A stretch of DNA of 64,000 nt from positions 248,001 to 312,000 of the forward strand of contig CALBTB010000006.1 in the NCBI GenBank assembly GCA_937967995.1. The letters run 5' to 3'. The notes beneath the pieces are model-generated. The model saw only the letters and a list, made by a program, of their open reading frames with translations, had not been told where the DNA came from and searched no databases. This DNA is from an uncultured Gammaproteobacteria bacterium (GTDB lineage Bacteria > Pseudomonadota > Gammaproteobacteria > UBA6429 > Thiohalophilaceae). The position numbers were made by a program, and so were the translations under genes. Positions within the stretch are counted from its first letter, which is position 1. Each line of letters begins with the position of its first letter. Positions 24,810 to 32,095 of this stretch are shown here, in pieces.

Positions 24810-24825
24810 TGGCAAACATATTGCA
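24810..24825 (+). promoter_or_regulatory. Sigma-54 promoter at flgJ
   Basis: TGGCAAACATATTGCA is a consensus -24/-12 element (GG-N10-GC). The expected start, about 12 bases after the GC, falls at or next to the flgJ ATG at 24837. Confidence 0.75.
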
Positions 24826-24836
24826 TTGATAACAGT

Positions 24837-25730
24837 ATGCTTGAGCAGACTAACACACAGGCTTACACAGATTTCAGCGCCTTATCAGATTTGCGCCGTC
24901 AGGCTCGGCATGATCCGCAGGCCACATTGCGTGCTGTGGCGGAACAGTTTGAAAGCCTGTACCTGAACATGATGTTGAAAAGCATGCGCCAGGCCAGCAT
25001 GGGTGATCCGTTGTTTGATTCTAACAACAGCAGTATGTACCGCGATATGTATGATAACCAGATTGCCATGCAAATGAGCCGGCAAAAAGGCATGGGACTG
25101 GCAGACATGCTGGTCCAGCAATTATCACAGAACATGCCGGGCAAGCCTGTTAGCGGTATACCTGAGGTCAATACACATCAGTTAAACAGCCAGCCAATGT
25201 ATGTGCCTGTATCGAAACAGCCTGTCGATCCGACGCAGTTTGAAAGTCATGAACACTTTGTCGAGATATTAATGCCGCACGCAGAACAGGCAGCAGAAGA
25301 GCTGGGTGTCTCACCGAATGTGCTGATTGCACAGGCCGCGCTGGAGACCGGCTGGGGTAACCAGGTACAGACGTTACCGGGCGGCCGTAGCAGTTTTAAT
25401 TTATTCAATATCAAGGCGGACCAGCGTTGGCAGGGTGATCGGTTGCACGTCAACACGCTTGAGTTTCACGATGGTATAGCACGTAAGGAACAGGCGGCGT
25501 TTCGTGTGTATAACAGCTATGCGGAAAGTTTTAGAGATTACGTGGAGTTCATTAAAAGCAGTCCACGCTATGAACCGGCACTGCGTACAGCGGAAAATCC
25601 TGAATCCTATATTCGTGGAATACATGAGGCCGGTTATGCCACTGATCCACGTTATTCGGACAAGGTGATGTCGATCATGTCGCGTCAGGAAGTAAGCTCA
25701 CCCGGTTCCACATTTCTGTTGGAATCGTAG
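24837..25730 (+). CDS. flgJ: FlgJ, rod cap and peptidoglycan hydrolase
   Basis: The 297-residue dual-domain protein. The N-terminal rod-cap domain (about 15-100) has EQFESLYLNMMLKSMRQAS and MYDNQIAMQMSRQKG. The C-terminal glucosaminidase domain (about 140-290) has ILMPHAEQAAEELGVSPNVLIAQAALETGWG, which contains the catalytic glutamate region. It caps the growing rod and cuts peptidoglycan to let it pass. The ATG lacks any ribosome site and coincides with the predicted sigma-54 start, so the mRNA may be leaderless. flgK follows by 17 bp. Confidence 0.95.
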   Translation: MLEQTNTQAYTDFSALSDLRRQARHDPQATLRAVAEQFESLYLNMMLKSMRQASMGDPLFDSNNSSMYRDMYDNQIAMQMSRQKGMGLADMLVQQLSQNMPGKPVSGIPEVNTHQLNSQPMYVPVSKQPVDPTQFESHEHFVEILMPHAEQAAEELGVSPNVLIAQAALETGWGNQVQTLPGGRSSFNLFNIKADQRWQGDRLHVNTLEFHDGIARKEQAAFRVYNSYAESFRDYVEFIKSSPRYEPALRTAENPESYIRGIHEAGYATDPRYSDKVMSIMSRQEVSSPGSTFLLES

Positions 25731-25747
25731 CGGGCAGGGAGTCGTAG

Positions 25748-27883
25748 ATGGCAGGTGGTGATTTACTCGGTATCAGCAGCTCAGGTGTAGTGGCCTCGCA
25801 GCGTGCGTTGGGTACTACCGGGCATAATATTGCCAATGCCAATACACCTGGCTATTCACGTCAGCGTATTGAAATGGAATCCCGTCAGCCGCAGTTTTCC
25901 GGAAATGGATCAATCGGTACAGGCGTCATTGTTGACAATGTGAGTCGTGTATACGATGAATTCCTGGTGTCGGAACTGCGCGATACAACATCATTAAGCA
26001 AGTTTCTTGATTCATCATACCATTACACCAGTCAGGTGGATGATATTCTGGCCGATCCGGAAGCCAGCCTGTCACCGTCCATCTCGGAATTTTTTAAGGC
26101 AGTAAACGGTGTAGCGAATGACCCGGCATCCAACTCGTCCCGCCAGGTTCTGCTAAGCAGCGCAAAAAACCTGTCGGATCGTTTTGAATATCTCAATACT
26201 CGCTTTGAGTCGTTACGCAATGGTACCGGAAAAGATATGCGGGCGATTGCAGGTGAAATAAACAAAATGGCGGATGCCATCGCAGAACTGAATGAGGCCA
26301 TCGTTCGTTCAAGAGAAATCACAAACAAACCGGCCAATGACCTGCTCGATCAACGTGATCGTCTTGTACAACAGCTATCGGAAAAGATTAATGTCCGCAC
26401 GACGATTCAGGACGACGGACGCATGAATGTGTTTGTTGGTAATGGGCAGACCCTGGTCGTTGGTGATGTGGCGTCACATATTGATGTTGTGCCGAATGAA
26501 CACGATCCCACCAAGACGGAAATTGTTTTCAAAGGTGTAAACAGCGATACCGTTATTACGCAGTTCCTGACCGGTGGCCAACTGGGCGGTATACGTCAGT
26601 TTATCGAGGAAGTGCTGGATCCGGCACAGAATGAACTGGGTCGTATCGCTACCGGTATTGCGAAATCCTTTAACGAACAACATCGGCTTGGTATGGATCT
26701 GAAGAACAGGCTCGGAACAGACTTTTTTACATCCGTTCATCAGGACGCACCGACGGTACTGCAAAGCAAGTTTAATAAAGGGGATATTCAGCTCGACGCG
26801 GAAATTACCGATGTCCAGAAACTGACCACCAGCGATTACCAGCTTAGTTATCTTCAGGGGCAGTACGAACTACTGCGACTCGAAGACGACAAAGTTGTGG
26901 CTCGATTTAACAGTTTCCCTCATGAAGTGGAAACCGACGGACTGAAACTGACAATCAAATCGGGTAGTACGGTGGAGCAGAACGATCGATTCCTGATTCA
27001 ACCCACCCGGCGGGCGGCAGATCTGTTTCAGGTCAGGATTAATTCAATCGCAGAAATTGCGGCTTCATCGCCGATACGGGTTGAGGCGGATATTGATAAT
27101 CTCGGCGACGCTGATATTGATGTCGTACAGGTGACGGATACAACCGCAGCGTTTGATGCGCAACAGCCGCAATTGCAACCACCCTACGTGGTGAAGTTTG
27201 TCGACAACAAAAATTTTGTCCTTCTCGACAATACGGGCAAGCAGGTTAAAGTCAAAACCGCAGCGATAGCCGATGATCCGGATATCGCGCTGGATGACCG
27301 CAAGGGAGCGATACCGGCTATTCCGGCTAGTGAGACCGGCGATCGTGCTATTCCGGCACAACCTCCCGTGCATGAGCGCAAGGATAAACTGAAAAAAGCC
27401 GATGGCCTGGCAACAGTCGAAGGCCCAATTCCCTATGATCCGAAAACCGGTGTGCGTGTATTACCTTCGCCGGGCGGTCTCGACCGCGGTATGCACATTC
27501 GTGTTTCCGGTGAACCAAAAGCCGGAGATGTTTTTCGGATCGAGTTTAATAAGTACGGTACCAGCGATAACAGTAATGCGCTGTCACTGGCAAACTTACA
27601 GACCGAGATGGTGCTGATGGATGGCAAGTCCGACTTTGCACAGACTTACGGCCAGCTTGTGTCACGTGTGGGTGCCAAGACCAATGAACTGAGTATCAAC
27701 CAGAAGGCGCAGAACCTGCTGCTCAAATCAGCACAGGAGTCACGCGAAGAAATGTCCGGTGTTAACCTGGATGAAGAAGCGGCGCAGCTGATTCGTTATC
27801 AGAATCTGTACCAGGCCAACGCACAGGTACTGGCAACAGCCAAGCAGACCTTCCAGTTACTTATGGATGCATTCAGGCGGTAA
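25748..27883 (+). CDS. flgK: FlgK, hook-filament junction protein 1
   Basis: The 711-residue protein has the N-terminal motif ISSSGVVASQRALGTTGHNIANANTPGYSRQRIEM and C-terminal SGVNLDEEAAQLIRYQNLYQANAQVLATAKQTFQLLMDAF, both diagnostic for FlgK. It is longer than most (roughly 450-680). The extra length is a variable middle region containing a proline-alanine-isoleucine linker (AIPAIPASETGDRAIPAQP, about 519-537). It joins hook to filament with FlgL and is exported with FlgN. It ends 1 bp before flgL. Confidence 0.96.
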   Translation: MAGGDLLGISSSGVVASQRALGTTGHNIANANTPGYSRQRIEMESRQPQFSGNGSIGTGVIVDNVSRVYDEFLVSELRDTTSLSKFLDSSYHYTSQVDDILADPEASLSPSISEFFKAVNGVANDPASNSSRQVLLSSAKNLSDRFEYLNTRFESLRNGTGKDMRAIAGEINKMADAIAELNEAIVRSREITNKPANDLLDQRDRLVQQLSEKINVRTTIQDDGRMNVFVGNGQTLVVGDVASHIDVVPNEHDPTKTEIVFKGVNSDTVITQFLTGGQLGGIRQFIEEVLDPAQNELGRIATGIAKSFNEQHRLGMDLKNRLGTDFFTSVHQDAPTVLQSKFNKGDIQLDAEITDVQKLTTSDYQLSYLQGQYELLRLEDDKVVARFNSFPHEVETDGLKLTIKSGSTVEQNDRFLIQPTRRAADLFQVRINSIAEIAASSPIRVEADIDNLGDADIDVVQVTDTTAAFDAQQPQLQPPYVVKFVDNKNFVLLDNTGKQVKVKTAAIADDPDIALDDRKGAIPAIPASETGDRAIPAQPPVHERKDKLKKADGLATVEGPIPYDPKTGVRVLPSPGGLDRGMHIRVSGEPKAGDVFRIEFNKYGTSDNSNALSLANLQTEMVLMDGKSDFAQTYGQLVSRVGAKTNELSINQKAQNLLLKSAQESREEMSGVNLDEEAAQLIRYQNLYQANAQVLATAKQTFQLLMDAFRR

Positions 27884-27884
27884 T

Positions 27885-29105
27885 ATGCGCGTATCATCGA
27901 ATCAGTTACAGCAGGTCGCCATTAACTCCATGCTTGAGCAGCAGGCCAAGCTCAGCAAGGTGCAGGAGCAGGTGGCAACGGGTCGTCGAATCGGCAAGCC
28001 ATCAGACGATCCAGTGGCAGCTGCCAAAGTTGTCAAGTTAAATGACATTCTCGATACGGCAGATCAATACCAGAGTAATATCACCATTGCGCGTTCCCGT
28101 TTATCACTTGAGGAGACGGCGCTGAACGATATCGGTAATATTTATCATCGGATTCGGGAACTGTCTATTCAGGCCAATAACGCCACCCAGACCAATGAGA
28201 CCCGATCATTTATTGCCGAGGAAGTCGAGCAATTGCTGGAAGAACTGGTTGGCCTGGCCAATGCAACCGACAGCAACGGCGAGTTTCTGTTTGCCGGTAA
28301 TAAGGGGCGTTTCAAACCCTTTTCAAAGAATGTGAATGGTGGTTATGACTACCATGGTGATGATGGCCAACGCATGATCCAGATTGGTCCCAAGCGGCAG
28401 ATTGCGATTAACGATTCAGGCAGCGATGTGTTTCGCGAGATACGCGATGGCAACAGTGTTTTCACCATTCTGGAAAGTAAACTGAATAAAGGTAATGCGG
28501 TTGTCGATCCCGGCAAGGTGATTGATGAGTATGATATGGGTACCTATGCGATTCTGTTTGATCGCAAAGATACAATCGATCCCAAAGAGCCGATAACCTA
28601 TCGCGTGATTGATCCGTCCGGTAAAGATATCGTGCCACCTGGTCAGGTTTACAAGGAAGACAGTACCATCGAGTTCAACGGTATTCATACCAGCTTCAAG
28701 GGCATGCCGGAACCGGGAGATTTTTTCGTCGTACGTCCTTCGTATAATCAGGATATTTTTACTACCCTGGATCATTTTGTCGCGGCTTTGCGTGTTGGAC
28801 GTGGCAGTGAATCGGATATTGCCGAACTGGGTAATACCATCAATCGTGTGATATCCGCCATGGATGTGGCATTAGGCAAAACGCTTGAAATTCGTGCCAA
28901 CGTTGGTGCACGTATGAAGGCGCTGGACAACCAGGAAAATATCAACGAATCAATCAAGCTGCAGGTACGTAAAATACTCTCGGACGTCGAGGACCTGGAT
29001 TATGCCAAGGCGGTCAGCGAGTTAAATCTCAAACTGACCGGTTTACAGGCGTCACAGAAGGCGTTTACTCGCGTGCAGGATATTTCCCTGTTTGATTTTC
29101 TGTAA
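27885..29105 (+). CDS. flgL: FlgL, hook-filament junction protein 3
   Basis: The 406-residue flagellin-like junction protein has N-terminal MRVSSNQLQQVAINSMLEQQAKLSKVQEQVATGRRIGKPSDDP and C-terminal DLDYAKAVSELNLKLTGLQASQKAFTRVQDISLFDFL. The frame opens at 27867, but the ATG at 27885 follows an AGGCGG site and directly abuts the flgK stop. It is last in flgJKL and convergent with the DsrC-like gene, 7 bp away. Confidence 0.96.
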   Translation: MRVSSNQLQQVAINSMLEQQAKLSKVQEQVATGRRIGKPSDDPVAAAKVVKLNDILDTADQYQSNITIARSRLSLEETALNDIGNIYHRIRELSIQANNATQTNETRSFIAEEVEQLLEELVGLANATDSNGEFLFAGNKGRFKPFSKNVNGGYDYHGDDGQRMIQIGPKRQIAINDSGSDVFREIRDGNSVFTILESKLNKGNAVVDPGKVIDEYDMGTYAILFDRKDTIDPKEPITYRVIDPSGKDIVPPGQVYKEDSTIEFNGIHTSFKGMPEPGDFFVVRPSYNQDIFTTLDHFVAALRVGRGSESDIAELGNTINRVISAMDVALGKTLEIRANVGARMKALDNQENINESIKLQVRKILSDVEDLDYAKAVSELNLKLTGLQASQKAFTRVQDISLFDFL

Positions 29106-29112
29106 CGTCAGT

Positions 29113-29469
29113 TCAGTAGGCGGTTCCAAAAGACTGGTCCTGGCTGTCGCCGGGTAACGGTACACCGGCAATGCGGCATCCCTGGCTGACCGGTCCATTT
29201 GGAAACAGGGTATACAGATATTTCAGACCACCTTTGGATTCAAATTTTTCATCCAGCGCCTGTGTCAGCGTGCGGGCATGTTTGACGGAGTTATTTTCTT
29301 CATAGACCGCGCGCAAAAATCTCAGCACTTCGTAATGTGCATCAGTCAGATCGATGTCCATTGATCCGGCAATTTTTTTTGCCTGTTCAGGATCCCAGGG
29401 GGCAAGCTCATTGTTATGGATGCCAAATACCTTTGCTTCTTTTTCCTGTTCTGTCATCTCATCGTACAT
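29113..29469 (-). CDS. DsrC/TusE-family protein lacking the C-terminal cysteine
   Basis: A protein of about 118 residues with the DsrC/TusE fold. The N-terminal segment is WDPEQAKKIAGSMDIDLTDAHYEVLRFLRAVYEEN. The conserved end is LKYLYTLFPNGPVSQGCRIAGVPLPG. DsrC carries two C-terminal cysteines and TusE only the last one. Here the upstream cysteine (QGC) is kept, but the final one is replaced by the extension DSQDQSFGTAY. It therefore cannot form the DsrC trisulfide or act as a normal TusE sulfur carrier. Homologues lacking the full pair are thought to be regulatory, a view I recall rather than can verify. The start at 29469 follows AGGAG; the frame is open to 29535. It lies inside the flagellar island, downstream of a DUF6316-like gene. 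Confidence 0.85.
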   Translation of the reverse strand: MYDEMTEQEKEAKVFGIHNNELAPWDPEQAKKIAGSMDIDLTDAHYEVLRFLRAVYEENNSVKHARTLTQALDEKFESKGGLKYLYTLFPNGPVSQGCRIAGVPLPGDSQDQSFGTAY

Positions 29470-29531
29470 TGATAGCATGCTCCTTCGATTTATTGTGATA
29501 CTTATTGACTTATGAACAGTTTGAGCCTGTT

Positions 29532-29786
29532 TCAAGTGTCATCGGGACAATTAAACAGTTCCGGGTTTTCCTCGTAAACCAGCTTGAGTAAATAATAGCG
29601 CGCGGCAGCGCGTGATTTAAACGGACCGGCAACACCGTCTGTCACCTCCATTCCGGAATTGATTTCCTGGTCGCTGCGCAGATAAAGAAACCAGCCCATT
29701 TTTTTGATAAAAAAATACCGGTCAGGGTTCTGACGAAACTGAGTACCACCACGCTGAATGTGCTTTTTTATGCCGAAGTGGATCAT
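29532..29786 (-). CDS. Small DUF6316-like protein, copy 2
   Basis: An 84-residue protein with core FRQNPDRYFFIKKMGWFLYLRS, then GPF, then RAAARYYLLKLVYEE. It is a paralogue of the protein at 13381-13599. Compared with that copy it has an insert of about 13 residues (DQEINSGMEVTDG) between the GW and GPF motifs. The function is unknown. It is probably co-transcribed with the DsrC-like gene, divergent from fliC. Both copies sit at the edges of flagellar transcription units. Confidence 0.7.
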   Translation of the reverse strand: MIHFGIKKHIQRGGTQFRQNPDRYFFIKKMGWFLYLRSDQEINSGMEVTDGVAGPFKSRAAARYYLLKLVYEENPELFNCPDDT

Positions 29787-29931
29787 GCGCTAACTATGGA
29801 TCATGGCCATTGAAATGCAAGCGAAAAATCCTGTGATCTGAACCGCTGGTATGCAACGGCCATACGATAATATTCAATAAAAACAATATGTTATAACGTG
29901 TTCGAGCGGCAATAATTTTCCGCCTTGTCTA

Positions 29932-29958
29932 TAAAGATGCCCTGATCCCGGACGCTAG
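29932..29958 (+). promoter_or_regulatory. Probable sigma-28 promoter of fliC
   Basis: TAAAGATG (29932-29939) lies exactly 11 bp before GACGCTAG (29951-29958). Against TAAAGTTT-N11-GCCGATAA this is 6 of 8 and 5 of 8, with the same GACG start as the flgM -10. No sigma-54 element is visible in the 283-bp region upstream of fliC. The predicted leader is about 100 bases. Confidence 0.55.
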
Positions 29959-30069
29959 TGATCAACGGGAGCGGTGATTACGCGCGATTCATGCGTATGT
30001 CCGCTAAAGATGGTTTTCTCGCCCACGTGACGGTGGAATCGAGAATAAGGCAAGAGGAGTAACAGCGTC

Positions 30070-31518
30070 ATGCCTCAGGTCATTAATACAAATATCATGT
30101 CGCTCAATTCGCAGCGCAATCTGAACACCTCGCAAGAGGCGTTACAGACTTCACTGCAGCGTTTGTCATCAGGTCTGCGTATCAACAGCGCCAAGGACGA
30201 TGCCGCAGGTCTGGCGATTTCTGAGCGTTTTACTTCACAAATCCGTGGTTTAAACCAGGCAGTACGAAATGCCAATGACGGTATTTCACTGGCTCAAACA
30301 GCTGAAGGTGCACTGGCAGAGTCCGGTAACATTCTGCAGCGTATTCGTGAGCTGGCTGTACAGTCTGCTAACGCCACGAACTCCGCTACTGACCGCCAGG
30401 CCCTGCAGGCTGAAGTTGGTCAGCTGGTTCAGGAACTGGATCGTATCGCCAAGAACACGGAGTTCAACGGACAGAAACTGCTGGACGGTACCTTTGGTAC
30501 AGCGATCTTCCAGGTCGGCGCCAATGCGAACCAGACTATCCAGACAACCACCAACAACTTCCGCACCAATCAGTTCGGTAACCACCGTATTGAAGGTCTG
30601 GAAACCTCTGCAGCGGGAACCAACCGTTATGCACAGGGTGATTCCATCACAGTGGCGGGTAATCTGGGTACACGGACCATAGCGATTGATCCGGAATCCA
30701 GCGCCAAGGATGTGGCTGAGAAAGTGGATGCCAAGAGTAATGAAACCGGCGTTAGTGCGTTTGCTTATACCGAAATCGGTATGAAGTTCGGTGCTGCCGG
30801 CGCTTATACGGTTGAAGTCCAGTCAGACAACAATGACTTCCAGTCTATTTCCTTCACCCTGGCGGGTACCGAAGGTAATGATGGTCTGTCAGCAGCGGTA
30901 ACCGCTTTCAATGATGTGGCATCTAAAACAGGTGTAACAGCGCGTATTAGCGGTGACGGTAAGAGCGTTGTTCTGACCAACACCAGCGGTAACAACATCA
31001 CGGTTCGTGATACCGCCAATGCCAATTCCGGCGATGTCATGATTGGTGGTAATGCACAGAACCCGGGAACGGTTCTGGGTGCCAATACATCAGCCGATCA
31101 GGCCGTGATTGTCGGTAAAGTCACTTTTGATTCTGACAAGTCATTTGGTGTGTCCGGACTGGCCGGTGTAACCACAATGAACGCACAGGAAGCCTCTGTA
31201 CTGAACGCGGTACAGGATATGGATGTCAGCTCGGTTGATGGTGCGAACGTCGCAATGGCAATTGTTGACTCAGCCCTGAACACCGTGAACGCACAACGTG
31301 CGAAATTCGGTGCGATACAGAGCCGGTTTGGTTCGACTATCGCTAACTTGTCTACCAACGTTGAAAACCTGACGGCTGCCCGTTCACGTATTCGTGATGC
31401 GGACTTTGCGCAGGAGACAGCGGAACTTACACGTGCCCAGATTCTGCAACAAGCAGGTGTTGCGATGCTGGCTCAGGCAAATGTGGCTCCGCAGAATGTC
31501 TTGTCGTTATTGCAGTAA
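30070..31518 (+). CDS. fliC: Flagellin FliC
   Basis: The 482-residue filament subunit has the classic D0/D1 ends: N-terminal MPQVINTNIMSLNSQRNLNTSQEALQTSLQRLSSGLRINSAKDDAAGLAISERF and C-terminal SRIRDADFAQETAELTRAQILQQAGVAMLAQANVAPQNVLSLLQ. The variable D2/D3 region (about 175-390) is rich in Asn, Ser and Thr. It is the only flagellin gene in the window. The ribosome site AGAGGAG is strong. The next gene is flaG. Confidence 0.98.
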   Translation: MPQVINTNIMSLNSQRNLNTSQEALQTSLQRLSSGLRINSAKDDAAGLAISERFTSQIRGLNQAVRNANDGISLAQTAEGALAESGNILQRIRELAVQSANATNSATDRQALQAEVGQLVQELDRIAKNTEFNGQKLLDGTFGTAIFQVGANANQTIQTTTNNFRTNQFGNHRIEGLETSAAGTNRYAQGDSITVAGNLGTRTIAIDPESSAKDVAEKVDAKSNETGVSAFAYTEIGMKFGAAGAYTVEVQSDNNDFQSISFTLAGTEGNDGLSAAVTAFNDVASKTGVTARISGDGKSVVLTNTSGNNITVRDTANANSGDVMIGGNAQNPGTVLGANTSADQAVIVGKVTFDSDKSFGVSGLAGVTTMNAQEASVLNAVQDMDVSSVDGANVAMAIVDSALNTVNAQRAKFGAIQSRFGSTIANLSTNVENLTAARSRIRDADFAQETAELTRAQILQQAGVAMLAQANVAPQNVLSLLQ

Positions 31519-31528
31519 TCGTTGTAAG

Positions 31529-31557
31529 TGGAGCGTAGGAGGAAAAATACGCTTCCA
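31529..31557 (+). other. Hairpin between fliC and flaG
   Basis: TGGAGCGTA and TACGCTTCCA form a stem with one bulge around a purine-rich loop (GGAGGAAAAA). No T-run follows. It starts 10 bases after the fliC stop and could slow transcription or stabilise the abundant fliC mRNA. The GGA-bearing loop could also bind CsrA. Confidence 0.4.
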
Positions 31558-31577
31558 TTACCAAAAGAGGTGATGTT

Positions 31578-32003
31578 ATGGCAAACCAAACCATAGCTTC
31601 GGTTACCTCGCTGGTAAACACGAGTAGCAGCAATAGTGAGGTAAGTATTACACGCGTCAAGGATGTAGACGTTCAGGCCAGGATGGCACCGAGTGTAGAT
31701 ATCGTGAAGAGCCTTGAGCATGCCCGCGCCGCTGCGGCCGAGCAGACTAAAGCCTCACGACAAGCAATCGAAAGGGTTGTCAGCGAGTTAGAAGCCTACG
31801 TGCAAAACGCGCAACGCAACCTGGACTTTCACGTTGATGACAAGACCGGGCGCGTTGTCGTCAAGGTAGTCGACGCAACGGATGATTCGGTAATACGGCA
31901 AATTCCTTCCGAGGAGATGTTGGCCTTGTCACATCGACTTCAGGAATTTATGGATGAAAATCAGATAGATATGCGAGGGATGCTTTTGGAGCTGAAGGCC
32001 TAG
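31578..32003 (+). CDS. flaG: FlaG-family protein
   Basis: The 141-residue protein has a variable N-terminal half and the FlaG domain at the C-terminus (about 70-140, NLDFHVDDKTGRVVVKVVDATDDSVIRQIPSEEMLALSHRLQEF). FlaG proteins affect filament length in polar flagellates. It lies between flagellin and the filament cap gene, as in Pseudomonas and Vibrio. A GAGGTGATG ribosome site precedes it. Confidence 0.93.
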   Translation: MANQTIASVTSLVNTSSSNSEVSITRVKDVDVQARMAPSVDIVKSLEHARAAAAEQTKASRQAIERVVSELEAYVQNAQRNLDFHVDDKTGRVVVKVVDATDDSVIRQIPSEEMLALSHRLQEFMDENQIDMRGMLLELKA

Positions 32004-32038
32004 GGATGGCATCGGAATTGCAGATTACCGTACAGATT

Positions 32039-32064
32039 GCCGGCCCCGAATGGGCGGGGCCGGC
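32039..32064 (+). other. Strong GC hairpin between flaG and fliD
   Basis: GCCGGCCCCG and CGGGGCCGGC form a perfect 10-bp stem with a 6-base loop. No T-run follows (ACCAATCC), so it is not a classic terminator. It ends about 30 bases before the fliD ATG and may partly uncouple fliD from the flagellin transcript. Confidence 0.6.
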
Positions 32065-32095
32065 ACCAATCCATCAATAGCGCTGAGGTTGAGTA

